Source: Microthrixaceae bacterium (GTDB lineage: Bacteria > Actinomycetota > Acidimicrobiia > Acidimicrobiales > Microtrichaceae). From it: DNA of 32,276 bases. The DNA is taken from contig JADLFH010000076.1 of NCBI GenBank assembly GCA_020845705.1, positions 1 to 32,276 on the forward strand. The letters run 5' to 3'. The notes under the pieces were generated by a model. That model ran no database searches. It was given only the letters and a program-made list of their open reading frames with translations, and was not told where the DNA came from. Made by a program: the position numbers and the translations under genes. Shown here piece by piece: positions 1 through 6,563 of this stretch (its first letter is position 1; every line of letters starts with the position of its first letter).

Positions 1-41
1 ACCACCTCGCTCTCGGTCATGCGCTTGTCGGGAATGGCCAA
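1..41 (-). CDS. ipdA: Probable CoA-transferase alpha subunit IpdA, N-terminus only
   Basis: Only the first 13 codons are inside the window; the gene runs off the left edge on the minus strand. Read from TTG at 41 the protein begins M-A-I-P-D-K-R-M-T-E-S-E-V, which resembles the start of actinobacterial IpdA (Mycobacterium tuberculosis IpdA begins MPDKR). IpdA with IpdB is the CoA-transferase-like hydrolase that opens the last steroid ring (ring C) in cholesterol breakdown. A Shine-Dalgarno GGGGAG at 52-47 sits 5 nt before the TTG, which favours that start over the ATG at 20. A palindromic operator (57-73) and a TACGGT box (83-78) lie just upstream. The nearby EchA20-like gene belongs to the same pathway in mycobacteria, which supports the call. 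The match is short, so it depends partly on context. Confidence 0.5.
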   Translation of the reverse strand, partial: MAIPDKRMTESEV

Positions 42-56
42 CGTTGCTCCCCAAGT

Positions 57-73
57 TCTGACGGTCCGTCAGA
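57..73. promoter_or_regulatory. Palindromic operator upstream of ipdA
   Basis: TCTGACGG-T-CCGTCAGA is a perfect inverted repeat with 8-bp arms around one base. A TANNNT box (TACGGT, minus strand 83-78) lies 4 bp upstream of it relative to the ipdA start, so the palindrome covers the expected transcription start and bound protein should repress. The same core recurs at 1530, 4838 and 15628. The size and symmetry fit a TetR-family dimer; the regulator itself is not in the window. Confidence 0.75.
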
Positions 74-175
74 TGCGACCGTAGACGGGCGCTCGCAGTC
101 GAGTCGAACCCCTCCTCGAAAGGCGAAAGCCCTAGGGTTGCCCTCACCCGAATCCACAACCCCGGGAGGGTGAAG

Positions 176-706
176 TTGTCGGTCCGTGTCGTGTTCGCAA
201 GCATCGCCGCGGTGGCCGCGCTCGCCGCGGGATGCAGCGACGAAGCCGACCGCGCCGAACCGAACTCGGACGGCACGACAACCACCGAAGCCGCTCCCTC
301 GACGGTGCCGAGCTCCACCACCTCGACAACGGCGCCGAAGACATTCGCGGATGCAGTCGCCCTCGCCGAGGCCGAGCTCCAAGCCGCCGGCAGCGACCTG
401 TGTCGACTGATCGGCCTGGGAGGCCGGATGAGCTCATTTCCCGCACCCAGCACACGCGACGAAGCGCTCCAGGCGGTGTCCGCGATGAGCCGCTACCTGC
501 GTGCAGTCGCCGCCGGAGCGGAAGCGGATCTGCCGGAGGCAGCGACAAGTCTGGGGAAGTCGGCGGATGAGATCGACGCGCAGGCCAAGGCCGTCGACTA
601 CGACCCGGCGACGCTCAACTCGCCAACGAGCCTCGCCGCGTTCAGCTCCGAGGAACTGCTGGAAGCGATGGGCGACCTGAACAGGTACGCGACGGGGAGC
701 TGCTGA
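176..706 (+). CDS. Putative lipoprotein of unknown function
   Basis: A small exported protein of about 176 residues. It starts with a basic, then hydrophobic signal peptide ending in the lipobox L-A-A-G-C, so it should be lipid-anchored on the outer face of the membrane. A Ser/Thr/Pro-rich linker of about 35 residues follows, typical of actinobacterial lipoproteins, and then an alpha-helical, Ala/Glu-rich domain containing two cysteines that ends at the C-terminal Cys. I recognise no family. TTG at 176 is preferred because GGGAGG (164-169) lies 6 nt upstream; GTG at 170 would abut the ribosome site. A TAGGGT box at 133-138 may be its -10. It ends 20 bp from the convergent hydratase gene, with a hairpin between the two. 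Confidence 0.75.
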   Translation: MSVRVVFASIAAVAALAAGCSDEADRAEPNSDGTTTTEAAPSTVPSSTTSTTAPKTFADAVALAEAELQAAGSDLCRLIGLGGRMSSFPAPSTRDEALQAVSAMSRYLRAVAAGAEADLPEAATSLGKSADEIDAQAKAVDYDPATLNSPTSLAAFSSEELLEAMGDLNRYATGSC

Positions 707-712
707 ACCACC

Positions 713-730
713 CTGAGCCCGCAGGCTCAG
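713..730. terminator. Hairpin between convergent genes
   Basis: CTGAGCC-CGCA-GGCTCAG has perfect 7-bp arms and a 4-nt loop. It lies between the stop of the lipoprotein gene (706) and the stop of the convergent hydratase gene, and its right arm contains that second stop codon. There is no T-run, as is usual in high-GC actinobacteria. Placement suggests a bidirectional terminator. Confidence 0.55.
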
Positions 731-1485
731 CTCGAGAACCTGGCGTCGCGCTTCTCGACGAACGCGTCGCGGGCTTCGTCGGACACTCCGGTGAGGTTCA
801 GCTCGAAGGTGAAGCCCTGCTCGAATCGGTAGCTGCGCTTCACGTCGACCGGGTCGATGCCGTTGAGCGACTCCTTGGCGCGGCGGATCACCGAGCGGCT
901 CTTCGTGCAGATCTTGGCGGCGATCTCCATCGCGGCGTCGCGCAACTCCTCGTGCGGCACGACCCGCGAAACCGATCCCCACCCATGCAGCACCGACGCG
1001 TCGAGCGGTTCGGCGGTGTAGACCATCTCGCGCATCCTGTGTTGGGGAACCAGCCGAGCCAGGTGGGTGGCTGCTCCGAGAGCGCCCTGGTTCACCTCCG
1101 GCAACCCGAAACGGGTGCCCTCGGCTGCCACGATCACATCCGCGTTGCCGACAAGACCGATGCCACCTCCGAGGCAGTAGCCATGGACCGCGGCGATCAC
1201 CGGAACCTCGCAGTCGTAGACGGCTGCGAACGCCGCGTAGCAACCACGGTTCGCTCCGACGAGCGCGTCGAAGCTCTCGGTTGACTGCATCTCCTTGATG
1301 TCGACCCCGGCGTTGAAGCCGCGGCCCTCGGCCCGCAACACCACTGCGCCGACTTCGGAGTCACGGCCCGCTGCGGTTAGCAGGTCCGCCAATTCGAACC
1401 ATCCCGCGACGCTGAGCGCGTTCACCGGAGGATGGTCCATGACGATCTCGGTGATCCCGTCGACTGTTGTCATGGTGGTTGCCAC
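727..1485 (-). CDS. echA20: EchA20-like enoyl-CoA hydratase (steroid ring degradation)
   Basis: A crotonase-fold protein of 252 residues. The blocks GFNAGVDIKEMQ (about 57-67) and the Gly-rich CLGGGIGLVGNADVIVA (about 104-120) carry the oxyanion-hole glycines. FGLPEV..GALGAATHL and the C-terminal YRFEQGFTFELNL closely resemble mycobacterial EchA20 as I recall it. EchA20 hydrolyses a ring-opened CoA thioester in cholesterol C/D-ring catabolism. The GTG start at 1485 has GGAGAGG a few bases upstream; the ATG four codons in is an alternative. A minus-strand TAGTCT box (1548-1543) overlaps the operator at 1530-1544, so this gene should be controlled with ipdA. The crotonase assignment is firm; the EchA20 subfamily is likely rather than proven. 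Confidence 0.85.
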   Translation of the reverse strand: MATTMTTVDGITEIVMDHPPVNALSVAGWFELADLLTAAGRDSEVGAVVLRAEGRGFNAGVDIKEMQSTESFDALVGANRGCYAAFAAVYDCEVPVIAAVHGYCLGGGIGLVGNADVIVAAEGTRFGLPEVNQGALGAATHLARLVPQHRMREMVYTAEPLDASVLHGWGSVSRVVPHEELRDAAMEIAAKICTKSRSVIRRAKESLNGIDPVDVKRSYRFEQGFTFELNLTGVSDEARDAFVEKRDARFSS

Positions 1486-1529
1486 GATGGTTCCTCTCCG
1501 GAAGAGCGGCGAGCGGTCCTCGCCGGACC

Positions 1530-1544
1530 CTGACGGCCCGTCAG
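1530..1544. promoter_or_regulatory. Palindromic operator shared by two divergent genes
   Basis: CTGACGG-C-CCGTCAG is a perfect 15-bp palindrome matching the core at 57, 4838 and 15628. It lies between the minus-strand hydratase start (1485) and the plus-strand start at 1561. The -10 boxes of both directions touch it: TAGTCT on the minus strand at 1548-1543 and TACGGT on the plus strand at 1547-1552. One bound dimer could silence both genes. Confidence 0.75.
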
Positions 1545-1546
1545 AC

Positions 1547-1552
1547 TACGGT
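1547..1552 (+). promoter_or_regulatory. -10 box of the gene at 1561 (leaderless)
   Basis: TACGGT fits the actinobacterial TANNNT -10 pattern and ends 8 nt before the ATG at 1561. No ribosome-binding site is visible, so the transcript probably starts at the start codon. Confidence 0.5.
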
Positions 1553-1560
1553 CAGCGGCC

Positions 1561-2037
1561 ATGGAAGGCATCCGAGCGCGCATCGACGGCGGTACGCCCG
1601 AGCTCTCCAAAGCGGTCGAAGCGCACCTTGTTGCAGCTGGGGCCGAGATCGTCGAGGACGGCCCGTCGGTGGTGGTGCTGCTCGCCGCGGTTTCCGCCGA
1701 GCACAACAGCGCCCAGGACGCCATAGCCGGCGGGCTGCTGGGCCCATCCGCGCAGCTCCAGCGCGCCCATGGCGAGTTCGGGCCTTCCGGGGGCCGGGTG
1801 GTGGTCGTGGTCGGCGACCCCACAGAGGGCTCGATAGCGAGTCGCGCCGGCGCCGCTGCGGCGCGTTCTCTCGTGGCGAGCCTCGCTGTGGAATGGGCGC
1901 CCTCAACCACCTTCGCCACGGTGTCCTGCCGTGAGGGCTCCGACGCCGCCTCGGTGGCCCGGGCGTGCGCTTTCGCCGTGGGCGCACCCGCCGGAACCAC
2001 TGTGGAGATGGGCGGCGCAGCGTCGGCATCCACCTGA
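1561..2037 (+). CDS. SDR-like protein lacking catalytic residues
   Basis: A protein of 158 residues with alternating strands and Ala-rich helices. The segment GGRVVVVVGDP, then ASRAGAAAARSLVASLAVEWAP, matches the second half of short-chain dehydrogenases (a strand, the catalytic helix, then a strand). The Tyr-x-x-x-Lys pair has become Ile/Arg, and the N-terminal TGxxxGxG nucleotide loop is absent. It is also about 90 residues shorter than an active SDR. It is probably a non-enzymatic relative. In M. tuberculosis, SDR genes (Rv3548c, Rv3549c) lie beside echA20, so this could be their degenerate counterpart; that link is inference. It shares the operator at 1530 with the hydratase gene. Start: leaderless ATG after TACGGT. 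Confidence 0.6.
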   Translation: MEGIRARIDGGTPELSKAVEAHLVAAGAEIVEDGPSVVVLLAAVSAEHNSAQDAIAGGLLGPSAQLQRAHGEFGPSGGRVVVVVGDPTEGSIASRAGAAAARSLVASLAVEWAPSTTFATVSCREGSDAASVARACAFAVGAPAGTTVEMGGAASAST

Positions 2038-2054
2038 GGCACAAGCGACGCTCG

Positions 2055-2060
2055 TAGCCT
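2055..2060 (+). promoter_or_regulatory. -10 box of the gene at 2069 (leaderless)
   Basis: TAGCCT fits TANNNT and ends 8 nt before the GTG at 2069. No Shine-Dalgarno sequence is visible in between. Confidence 0.45.
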
Positions 2061-2068
2061 CGCCGCGC

Positions 2069-2725
2069 GTGAAACGTGCCGCCGCACTGGTGGGGATCCC
2101 ACTCCTTCTCGCTCTGCTGTGGGTGTCGAGCGAATCGCGCTCCACCAATACGGCCGAGGTGCGGATCACCGCCGATCGTCCCACCGAGCTGCGAACCTCG
2201 GTGATCGCGGCCCTGGTGGGGCTCGGCGGTGTAAGGGTCGGCGAGGAGACCTCCTACAGTGGGCGCGGGTCCTCGAAGCTCGCGTTCGACGTGCCTACCG
2301 CGAGGCTCGAGGACGCGCTGCGCTCCCTCGACGGGCTCGGTGGAACGGTCACCAGCCAACGGGTCGACCTCACGTCGGCAGTGGACGACTCGAAGCGCAT
2401 CGACACGAGCCTCGGCGACGTGTCCGACTGCCTCCAGCGCCTCGGGCAGGGAACCACCTCGGAGACCTGTCGCAACGCCCTCGCGGGGGCGCGCAAGCAA
2501 CTCGAGTCCTCGTCGGTCGACCTGGAACGGAGCCGCCTGGAGGTCCAGGTCGACCCCTCGGGGGTGTCGAACCCCGCTCTCATCATCGCCATCGCGCTGC
2601 TGTGCTCCGCCGCGCTGGGCCTCGGGGTGATGCTGTGGCGTTCCACTCGACGCCCTCCCGATATCGACCTGACCGACTTCCCCGACTTCGGATCCGACGA
2701 CGAACTGCACCTGCGGCGCAACTGA
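2069..2725 (+). CDS. DUF4349-like membrane protein
   Basis: 218 residues: a short basic N-terminus, a first membrane segment (ALVGIPLLLALLWV), an extracytoplasmic part of about 150 residues, a second membrane segment (PALIIAIALLCSAALGLGVML) and a cytoplasmic acidic tail. The core reads AFDVPTARLEDALRSLDGLGTVTS..., resembling the DUF4349 pattern in which a beta-alpha-beta unit precedes a coiled coil. The later region with Cys pairs and a Ser/Glu-rich helix is the presumed coiled coil. No biochemical role is established. It follows the SDR-like gene by 31 bp but has its own TANNNT box. The GTG at 2069 was chosen because it directly precedes the basic and hydrophobic start; the frame is open further upstream without meaningful sequence. 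Confidence 0.65.
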   Translation: MKRAAALVGIPLLLALLWVSSESRSTNTAEVRITADRPTELRTSVIAALVGLGGVRVGEETSYSGRGSSKLAFDVPTARLEDALRSLDGLGGTVTSQRVDLTSAVDDSKRIDTSLGDVSDCLQRLGQGTTSETCRNALAGARKQLESSSVDLERSRLEVQVDPSGVSNPALIIAIALLCSAALGLGVMLWRSTRRPPDIDLTDFPDFGSDDELHLRRN

Positions 2726-2770
2726 GCGACGGCCGTGACGCACGCGGCATGCTCACCTACTCCGAGGACG

Positions 2771-3170
2771 ATGTCGGCGCCGCCCCTCGCAGTCGAGTTC
2801 GCAGGGCAGCGCCACCACATCGGCAGCCTGGTGACCGACGGCGAATCGGGTGGGTGGCGTGCCTGGGCGAATGGATACCGCTCTCGGTGACGGACCTACG
2901 CCGGGTTCCACCGCCGCGAACCGGCTCGGTTGGTCGACCTCCAAGTTCAACCGCAGGCTCGACTGGCTCTGCCAGAGGCTCCACCGCATGGGTGTGGCCG
3001 GGATGCGAGGCGGCGACCGCCAACGAGCCGACGAGCGCCGCCGAATCCTCGTCGAGCACGTGGTGCGCCACGGCCATGTGACCGGGCCAGACCTGGCCCT
3101 GCTCGACGACAACGACCGCCGGCACAGCTCCGACGAGCCGCCTCAGGCGAGACGGAATCGCTCGAGATAG
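2771..3170 (+). pseudogene. Possible remnant of a winged-helix/HTH protein in two frames
   Basis: A reading frame starting at ATG 2771 gives about 39 residues (M-S-A-P-P-L-A-V-E-F...) and stops near 2888. A second frame, open from 2850 (ATG at 2871), encodes NRLGWSTSKFNRRLDWLC followed by a basic GVAGMRGG segment and ILVEHVVRHGHVTGPDLALLD. That second part looks like a complete small DNA-binding winged-helix domain of the kind I associate with the C-terminus of FHA-type actinobacterial proteins. It lacks the expected N-terminal domain in the same frame and overlaps the convergent gene end by 28 bp. A frameshift plus deletion is the simplest reading; a real stand-alone protein of about 99 residues from 2871 is the alternative. 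Confidence 0.4.
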
Positions 3171-3904
3171 GTCCGAAGATCGTCCACATGGCTGCGCCCA
3201 GGCGTGCAGAAGGCGCGTGCCTGCTCCAGCCATGGGATTGCGGAACCCCGGACCGTGGCCATTGCATCCAGCAGCTCCGGGCCCGCCGGCGTGGCCGTGC
3301 GTGACCGCAGGACGTCCAGAAGTCGGGCGATGTCCGCGCCCGTCCAGCCGTTGGTTCCCGCTGTGAGCTCGTCGAGGTGCTGTTCGATCATCAGCGCTCG
3401 TGCCGCGGAGCAGACCCGAAGCCGCCACTGGCGCGCCTCCCAGTCAGGTGGAGCGACGAACACCAACCGGTCGAGCCGCCCCGAGCGCAACAGGTCGGCA
3501 TCGATCGTCCAAGGCTCGTCGCTTTGGACCAGCACCAAGGGTCGAACCAAGTCGGGGGAGGCCTCCTCCATCGCCGCGAAGGTTGCCTCCAATTCGTCCA
3601 CCTCGACCTCGAGGAGAGTCGGGACCTTCTCCGATGGCGCCCCGAGCGCCGAAAGCCCGTTGACGATGTCCCCACGAAGCGCCGAGACGAAGGCGCGGCG
3701 CGCCGGGTCGGGGGGCCCGTAGAGGAGAAGACCGCTGGGCGCCGCCACACCCTCCAGTTGTTGCGCAGCCGCGAGGAGAGGACGAAGCGCGATCGCGGTC
3801 AGACGCTGGCTCACCGCCTGTAAGCCGGGGAGTGACCGGAGGCCGGCGACGTCGAATGCCGATTCCGCGGTGGGTGATGCTTGAAGGAGGTTGGAAGGAG
3901 CCAC
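3143..3904 (-). CDS. AAA+-ATPase-like protein with lost Walker motifs
   Basis: About 253 residues from GTG 3904; the frame stays open to ATG 3967, but that extension does not look like protein. The order of segments follows a CDC48/FtsH-type AAA module: FDVAGLRSLPGL, then GLLLYGPPDPARRAF where Walker A should be, LVLVQSDEP where Walker B should be, RSGRLDRLVFVAPPDWEARQ at the second region of homology, and GTNGWTGADIARLLD in the helical lid. The P-loop Lys and Thr and the Walker B Asp-Glu are missing, while the RxGRxDR arginines remain. It therefore probably does not hydrolyse ATP and may act as a scaffold or adaptor. It converges on the HTH remnant. Partners are unknown. Confidence 0.6.
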   Translation of the reverse strand: MAPSNLLQASPTAESAFDVAGLRSLPGLQAVSQRLTAIALRPLLAAAQQLEGVAAPSGLLLYGPPDPARRAFVSALRGDIVNGLSALGAPSEKVPTLLEVEVDELEATFAAMEEASPDLVRPLVLVQSDEPWTIDADLLRSGRLDRLVFVAPPDWEARQWRLRVCSAARALMIEQHLDELTAGTNGWTGADIARLLDVLRSRTATPAGPELLDAMATVRGSAIPWLEQARAFCTPGRSHVDDLRTYLERFRLA

Positions 3905-4104
3905 GGTCGTCTCTCGTTGAGGGCACCGCGAGCCACACTGAGATGGTCCGCCTGACGCCGTTGACATCGACCCATCGGCACCGGGGGTTGAGGATTTCGC
4001 TCCACGACCTGTCGCCGATTCGGTCCCGACCGCCGCGTCCCGGGCGGCAAGCTGTTGAACATGCCCGCCAGCCCCTTTTCCCTACCACGATCGGTGATCG
4101 CACG

Positions 4105-4818
4105 GTGATCGACGCAATCGGCTTCGACTGCGACGACACGCTGTGGCACAGCGAAGCAGCGTTCCACCTGACCCAGGAGCGGGTACGAGAACTGCTGGCG
4201 GCCCACACCGACGCCGAGACGCTGGATCGCCGCCTCCTCGAGGTGGAGCGGGCCAACCTCGCCCTGTACGGATACGGAGCAAAGGCCTTCACCCTGTCAC
4301 TGATCGAGACCGCCGCGGAGCTGGCGGGCGACCGGTTGACGGCAGCGGACGTGCAATCGCTGTTGGACGCCGGCAAGGAGATCCTCGCTCATCCCGTCGA
4401 CCTGCTCCCCGGGGCGCGCGCAGCGCTGCAACACGCGGTGGACACAGGACTCCCGGTCCTGCTGGTCACAAAGGGCGACCTGTTCCATCAGGAGGCAAAG
4501 GTGGCCCGCTCGGGGCTCGGAGAGCTCGTGTCCGCGGTGGAGGTGATCCATGAGAAGGACGAGTCGACCTACGCCAGGGTCCTGCGGCGCAACGGGATCG
4601 ACCCCGCCCGCTTCCTGATGGTCGGCAACTCGATGCGCTCCGATGTTGCACCGGTGCTGTCGCTTGGCGGGTGGGCGGCTCACGTGCCACACGATCTGTT
4701 GTGGGAGCTGGAGCGTCTCGACGACGAGTCGCACCTGCGGGCTTCACCTCGGTTCCGGGCGATGAGCTCGCTCGCCGAGTTGGCCCCGTGGATCGCCGAG
4801 CTGCGGACCGCGCCGTGA
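4105..4818 (+). CDS. HAD-superfamily hydrolase
   Basis: 237 residues. HAD motif I is FDCDDTLWHSE with catalytic Asp8 and Asp10. Motif II lies in PVLLVTKGD (Thr), a Lys sits in HQEAKV/IHEKDEST, and the acidic motif IV is MVGNSMRSDV. A helical cap lies between motifs I and II. The closest general type is the phosphoglycolate phosphatase / pyrimidine-nucleotidase group, but the substrate cannot be read from sequence. GTG 4105 was chosen because motif I must lie within about ten residues of the start; the frame is open for another 270 bp upstream without protein-like sequence. The 200 bp between the AAA-like gene start and this gene hold no ORF I believe in, only divergent promoter space. Confidence 0.8.
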   Translation: MIDAIGFDCDDTLWHSEAAFHLTQERVRELLAAHTDAETLDRRLLEVERANLALYGYGAKAFTLSLIETAAELAGDRLTAADVQSLLDAGKEILAHPVDLLPGARAALQHAVDTGLPVLLVTKGDLFHQEAKVARSGLGELVSAVEVIHEKDESTYARVLRRNGIDPARFLMVGNSMRSDVAPVLSLGGWAAHVPHDLLWELERLDDESHLRASPRFRAMSSLAELAPWIAELRTAP

Positions 4819-4837
4819 GCGACCGATACTCTTGGGA

Positions 4838-4856
4838 ATCTGACGGGGCGTCAGAT
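4838..4856. promoter_or_regulatory. Palindromic operator upstream of the DUF35-thiolase pair
   Basis: ATCTGACG-GGG-CGTCAGAT has perfect 8-bp arms; the centre GGG differs at one position from the GNC centre of the other three sites. A TACTCT box (4827-4832) lies 5 bp upstream, so the palindrome covers the likely transcription start, as at ipdA and at the 15.6-kb SDR. Confidence 0.75.
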
Positions 4857-4885
4857 CACGACACCTCACCTGACTTGGAGCACAG

Positions 4886-5353
4886 ATGACCCGGACCCGC
4901 GTCCCGGCCGTCGAGGGATGGTTCACCCTCGACGACCCACCCCATCTGCTCGGCACACGCTGCACGAACAGCGGCACCTACTACTTCCCACCCGAGACGA
5001 CGATGTCGCGCGCTCCGGGCTTCGCGGACTCCACCCTGGAGCCCGTCGAGTTGTCCCGCATCGGCCGGATCTGGAGCTTCACCAACGCCGGCTACCAGCC
5101 GCCGGAGCCCTACATCCCCACCACCGATCCCCACGAGCCGTTCGCCATCGCAGCGGTCGAGCTGCTCGAGGAGCAGATAGTGGTGCTGGGCCAGGTGGCG
5201 AGCGGCTTCGGAGTGGACGAGCTGCACGTCGGCATGGAGATGGAGCTCGTGTTGGAGACGCTCTACAGCGACGACGAGTCCGATTACGTGGTGTGGAAGT
5301 GGAAGCCTGTCGGCGACGGCAGTGGCGCCGAGGGCGAGGGGGCGTCGGCATGA
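4886..5353 (+). CDS. DUF35 OB-fold acyl-CoA-binding protein
   Basis: 155 residues. The C-terminal two-thirds has the OB-fold pattern of the DUF35 family (SRIGRIWSFTNAG... then VVLGQVASG..., MEMELVLETLY). These proteins partner thiolase-like lipid-transfer enzymes; in cholesterol side-chain removal the DUF35 domain of ChsH2 forms the aldolase with Ltp2. The N-terminal zinc ribbon normally has four cysteines; here only one is left, in GTRCTNSGTYYFPP, so zinc is probably not bound. GGAG lies 8 nt before the ATG. The stop overlaps the next start as ATGA, so the two proteins should be made together. The promoter carries the operator at 4838. Confidence 0.8.
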   Translation: MTRTRVPAVEGWFTLDDPPHLLGTRCTNSGTYYFPPETTMSRAPGFADSTLEPVELSRIGRIWSFTNAGYQPPEPYIPTTDPHEPFAIAAVELLEEQIVVLGQVASGFGVDELHVGMEMELVLETLYSDDESDYVVWKWKPVGDGSGAEGEGASA

Positions 5354-6543
5354 GCGGAACCGACGTGGCAATCCTCGGCGTGGGCATGCATCCGTGGGGC
5401 AAGTGGGGCCGCAACTTCGTGGAGTACGGGGTGGCTGCGATCCGAGCCGCGCTGGAGGATTCGGGTGTCGACTACCGCGACATCCAGTACGTCGCCGGCG
5501 CCGACACAATGCGCAACGGCTACCCCGGATACGTGGCCGGCGCCACCTTCGCCCAGGCCATGGGTTGGACCGGCGTCCCCGTATCGTCGTCCTACGGTGC
5601 CTGTGCGTCAGGCACCCAGGCCATCGACGCGGCACGCAACCGCATCCTCGCGGGACTCTGCGACGTGGCGTTGGTGGTGGGCGCGGACACCACGCCGAAG
5701 GGATTCCTCGCCCCGCAGAAGGGCGAACGTCAGGCCGATCCCGACTGGTTGCGCTTCCGTCTACTGGGCGCGACCAACCCCACCTACTTCGCCCTCTACG
5801 CGCAGCGTCGGGTCGAGCTGTACGGCGCAACCCAGGCCGACTTCGCCGCCGTGAAGGTGAAGAACGCGCGCCACGGCTTGGAGAACCCCGTGGCCCGCTA
5901 CCGCAAGGCGTTCACCGCGGAGGAGGTGATGGCATCGCCTGTGGTGGCCGACCCCCTGCGCCTACTGCACATCTGCGCCACCTCCGACGGCGGCGCGGCG
6001 ATGGTCATCTCGTCGATGGAGTGGGCCAGAGCGCACGGCCACACCAACCCGGTGCGCATCAAGGCTGTGTCCACCACCACCCCGACCTTCCCCAACACCG
6101 TCATCGAGATGCCGAACTTCGCTTCGGACTCCTCTGCGGGGATCGCCGCGCCGTCGCGTTCGTTCAAGGCTTCCATCGCCCACAACGCCTACGAGCAGGC
6201 CGGCATCGGTCCCGAAGACCTGTCAGTGGCCGAGGTCTACGACCTCTCCGCAGCGTTGGAGCTCGACTGGTACGAGGACATTGGGCTCTGCGCGCCGGGC
6301 GAGGCCGAGAAGCTGCTGCGCGACGGCGACACCACCATCGGCGGCCGCATCCCGGTGAACCCCTCCGGGGGCCTCGCGTGCTTCGGTGAAGCCGTACCCG
6401 CACAGGCCATCGCCCAGGTGTGTGAGCTGACCTGGCAGCTTCGTGGCCAGGCCACCGACCGCCAGGTTGAGGGAGCGAAGGTGGGCGTGACCGCCAACCA
6501 GGGTCTGTTCGGCCACGGCTCGTCGGTCGTCGTCGCCCGCTGA
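5350..6543 (+). CDS. Thiolase-fold lipid-transfer protein (Ltp type)
   Basis: 397 residues, the usual size for SCP-x/Ltp thiolase-like proteins. Cys85 in SYGACASGTQAI occupies the nucleophile position. HNAYEQAGIGPEDLSVAEVYDL and GGRIPVNPSGGLACFGEA are hallmark Ltp blocks. Where classical thiolases have a GHP histidine, this protein has G-E-A; NQGLFGHGSS is near the end. Such changes occur in Ltp members that act as retro-aldolases on steroid side-chain CoA esters, but a thiolase role cannot be excluded. It is translationally coupled to the DUF35 partner (4-bp overlap), which strengthens the idea of a hetero-oligomer like Ltp2-ChsH2. The steroid role is inferred from the shared operator with ipdA and echA20. 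Confidence 0.8.
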   Translation: MSGTDVAILGVGMHPWGKWGRNFVEYGVAAIRAALEDSGVDYRDIQYVAGADTMRNGYPGYVAGATFAQAMGWTGVPVSSSYGACASGTQAIDAARNRILAGLCDVALVVGADTTPKGFLAPQKGERQADPDWLRFRLLGATNPTYFALYAQRRVELYGATQADFAAVKVKNARHGLENPVARYRKAFTAEEVMASPVVADPLRLLHICATSDGGAAMVISSMEWARAHGHTNPVRIKAVSTTTPTFPNTVIEMPNFASDSSAGIAAPSRSFKASIAHNAYEQAGIGPEDLSVAEVYDLSAALELDWYEDIGLCAPGEAEKLLRDGDTTIGGRIPVNPSGGLACFGEAVPAQAIAQVCELTWQLRGQATDRQVEGAKVGVTANQGLFGHGSSVVVAR

Positions 6544-6551
6544 CCCACCGC

Positions 6552-6557
6552 TATCGT
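6552..6557 (+). promoter_or_regulatory. -10 box of the gene at 6564 (leaderless)
   Basis: TATCGT fits TANNNT and ends 6 nt before the ATG at 6564. There is no Shine-Dalgarno sequence, so this gene may also have a promoter separate from the thiolase operon. Confidence 0.5.
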
Positions 6558-6563
6558 CGCCTC

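Noticed and set aside
1541..2743. 400-codon minus-strand frame over the SDR-like and DUF4349-like genes
   Set aside because: Its composition is Arg/Pro/Gly-rich with no motifs. The plus-strand products have membrane segments and folds that make sense.
4918..6543. Thiolase frame extended upstream to a 541-residue protein
   Set aside because: The added part overlaps the DUF35 gene in another frame and has no protein-like sequence. The ATGA coupling at 5350 explains the real start.
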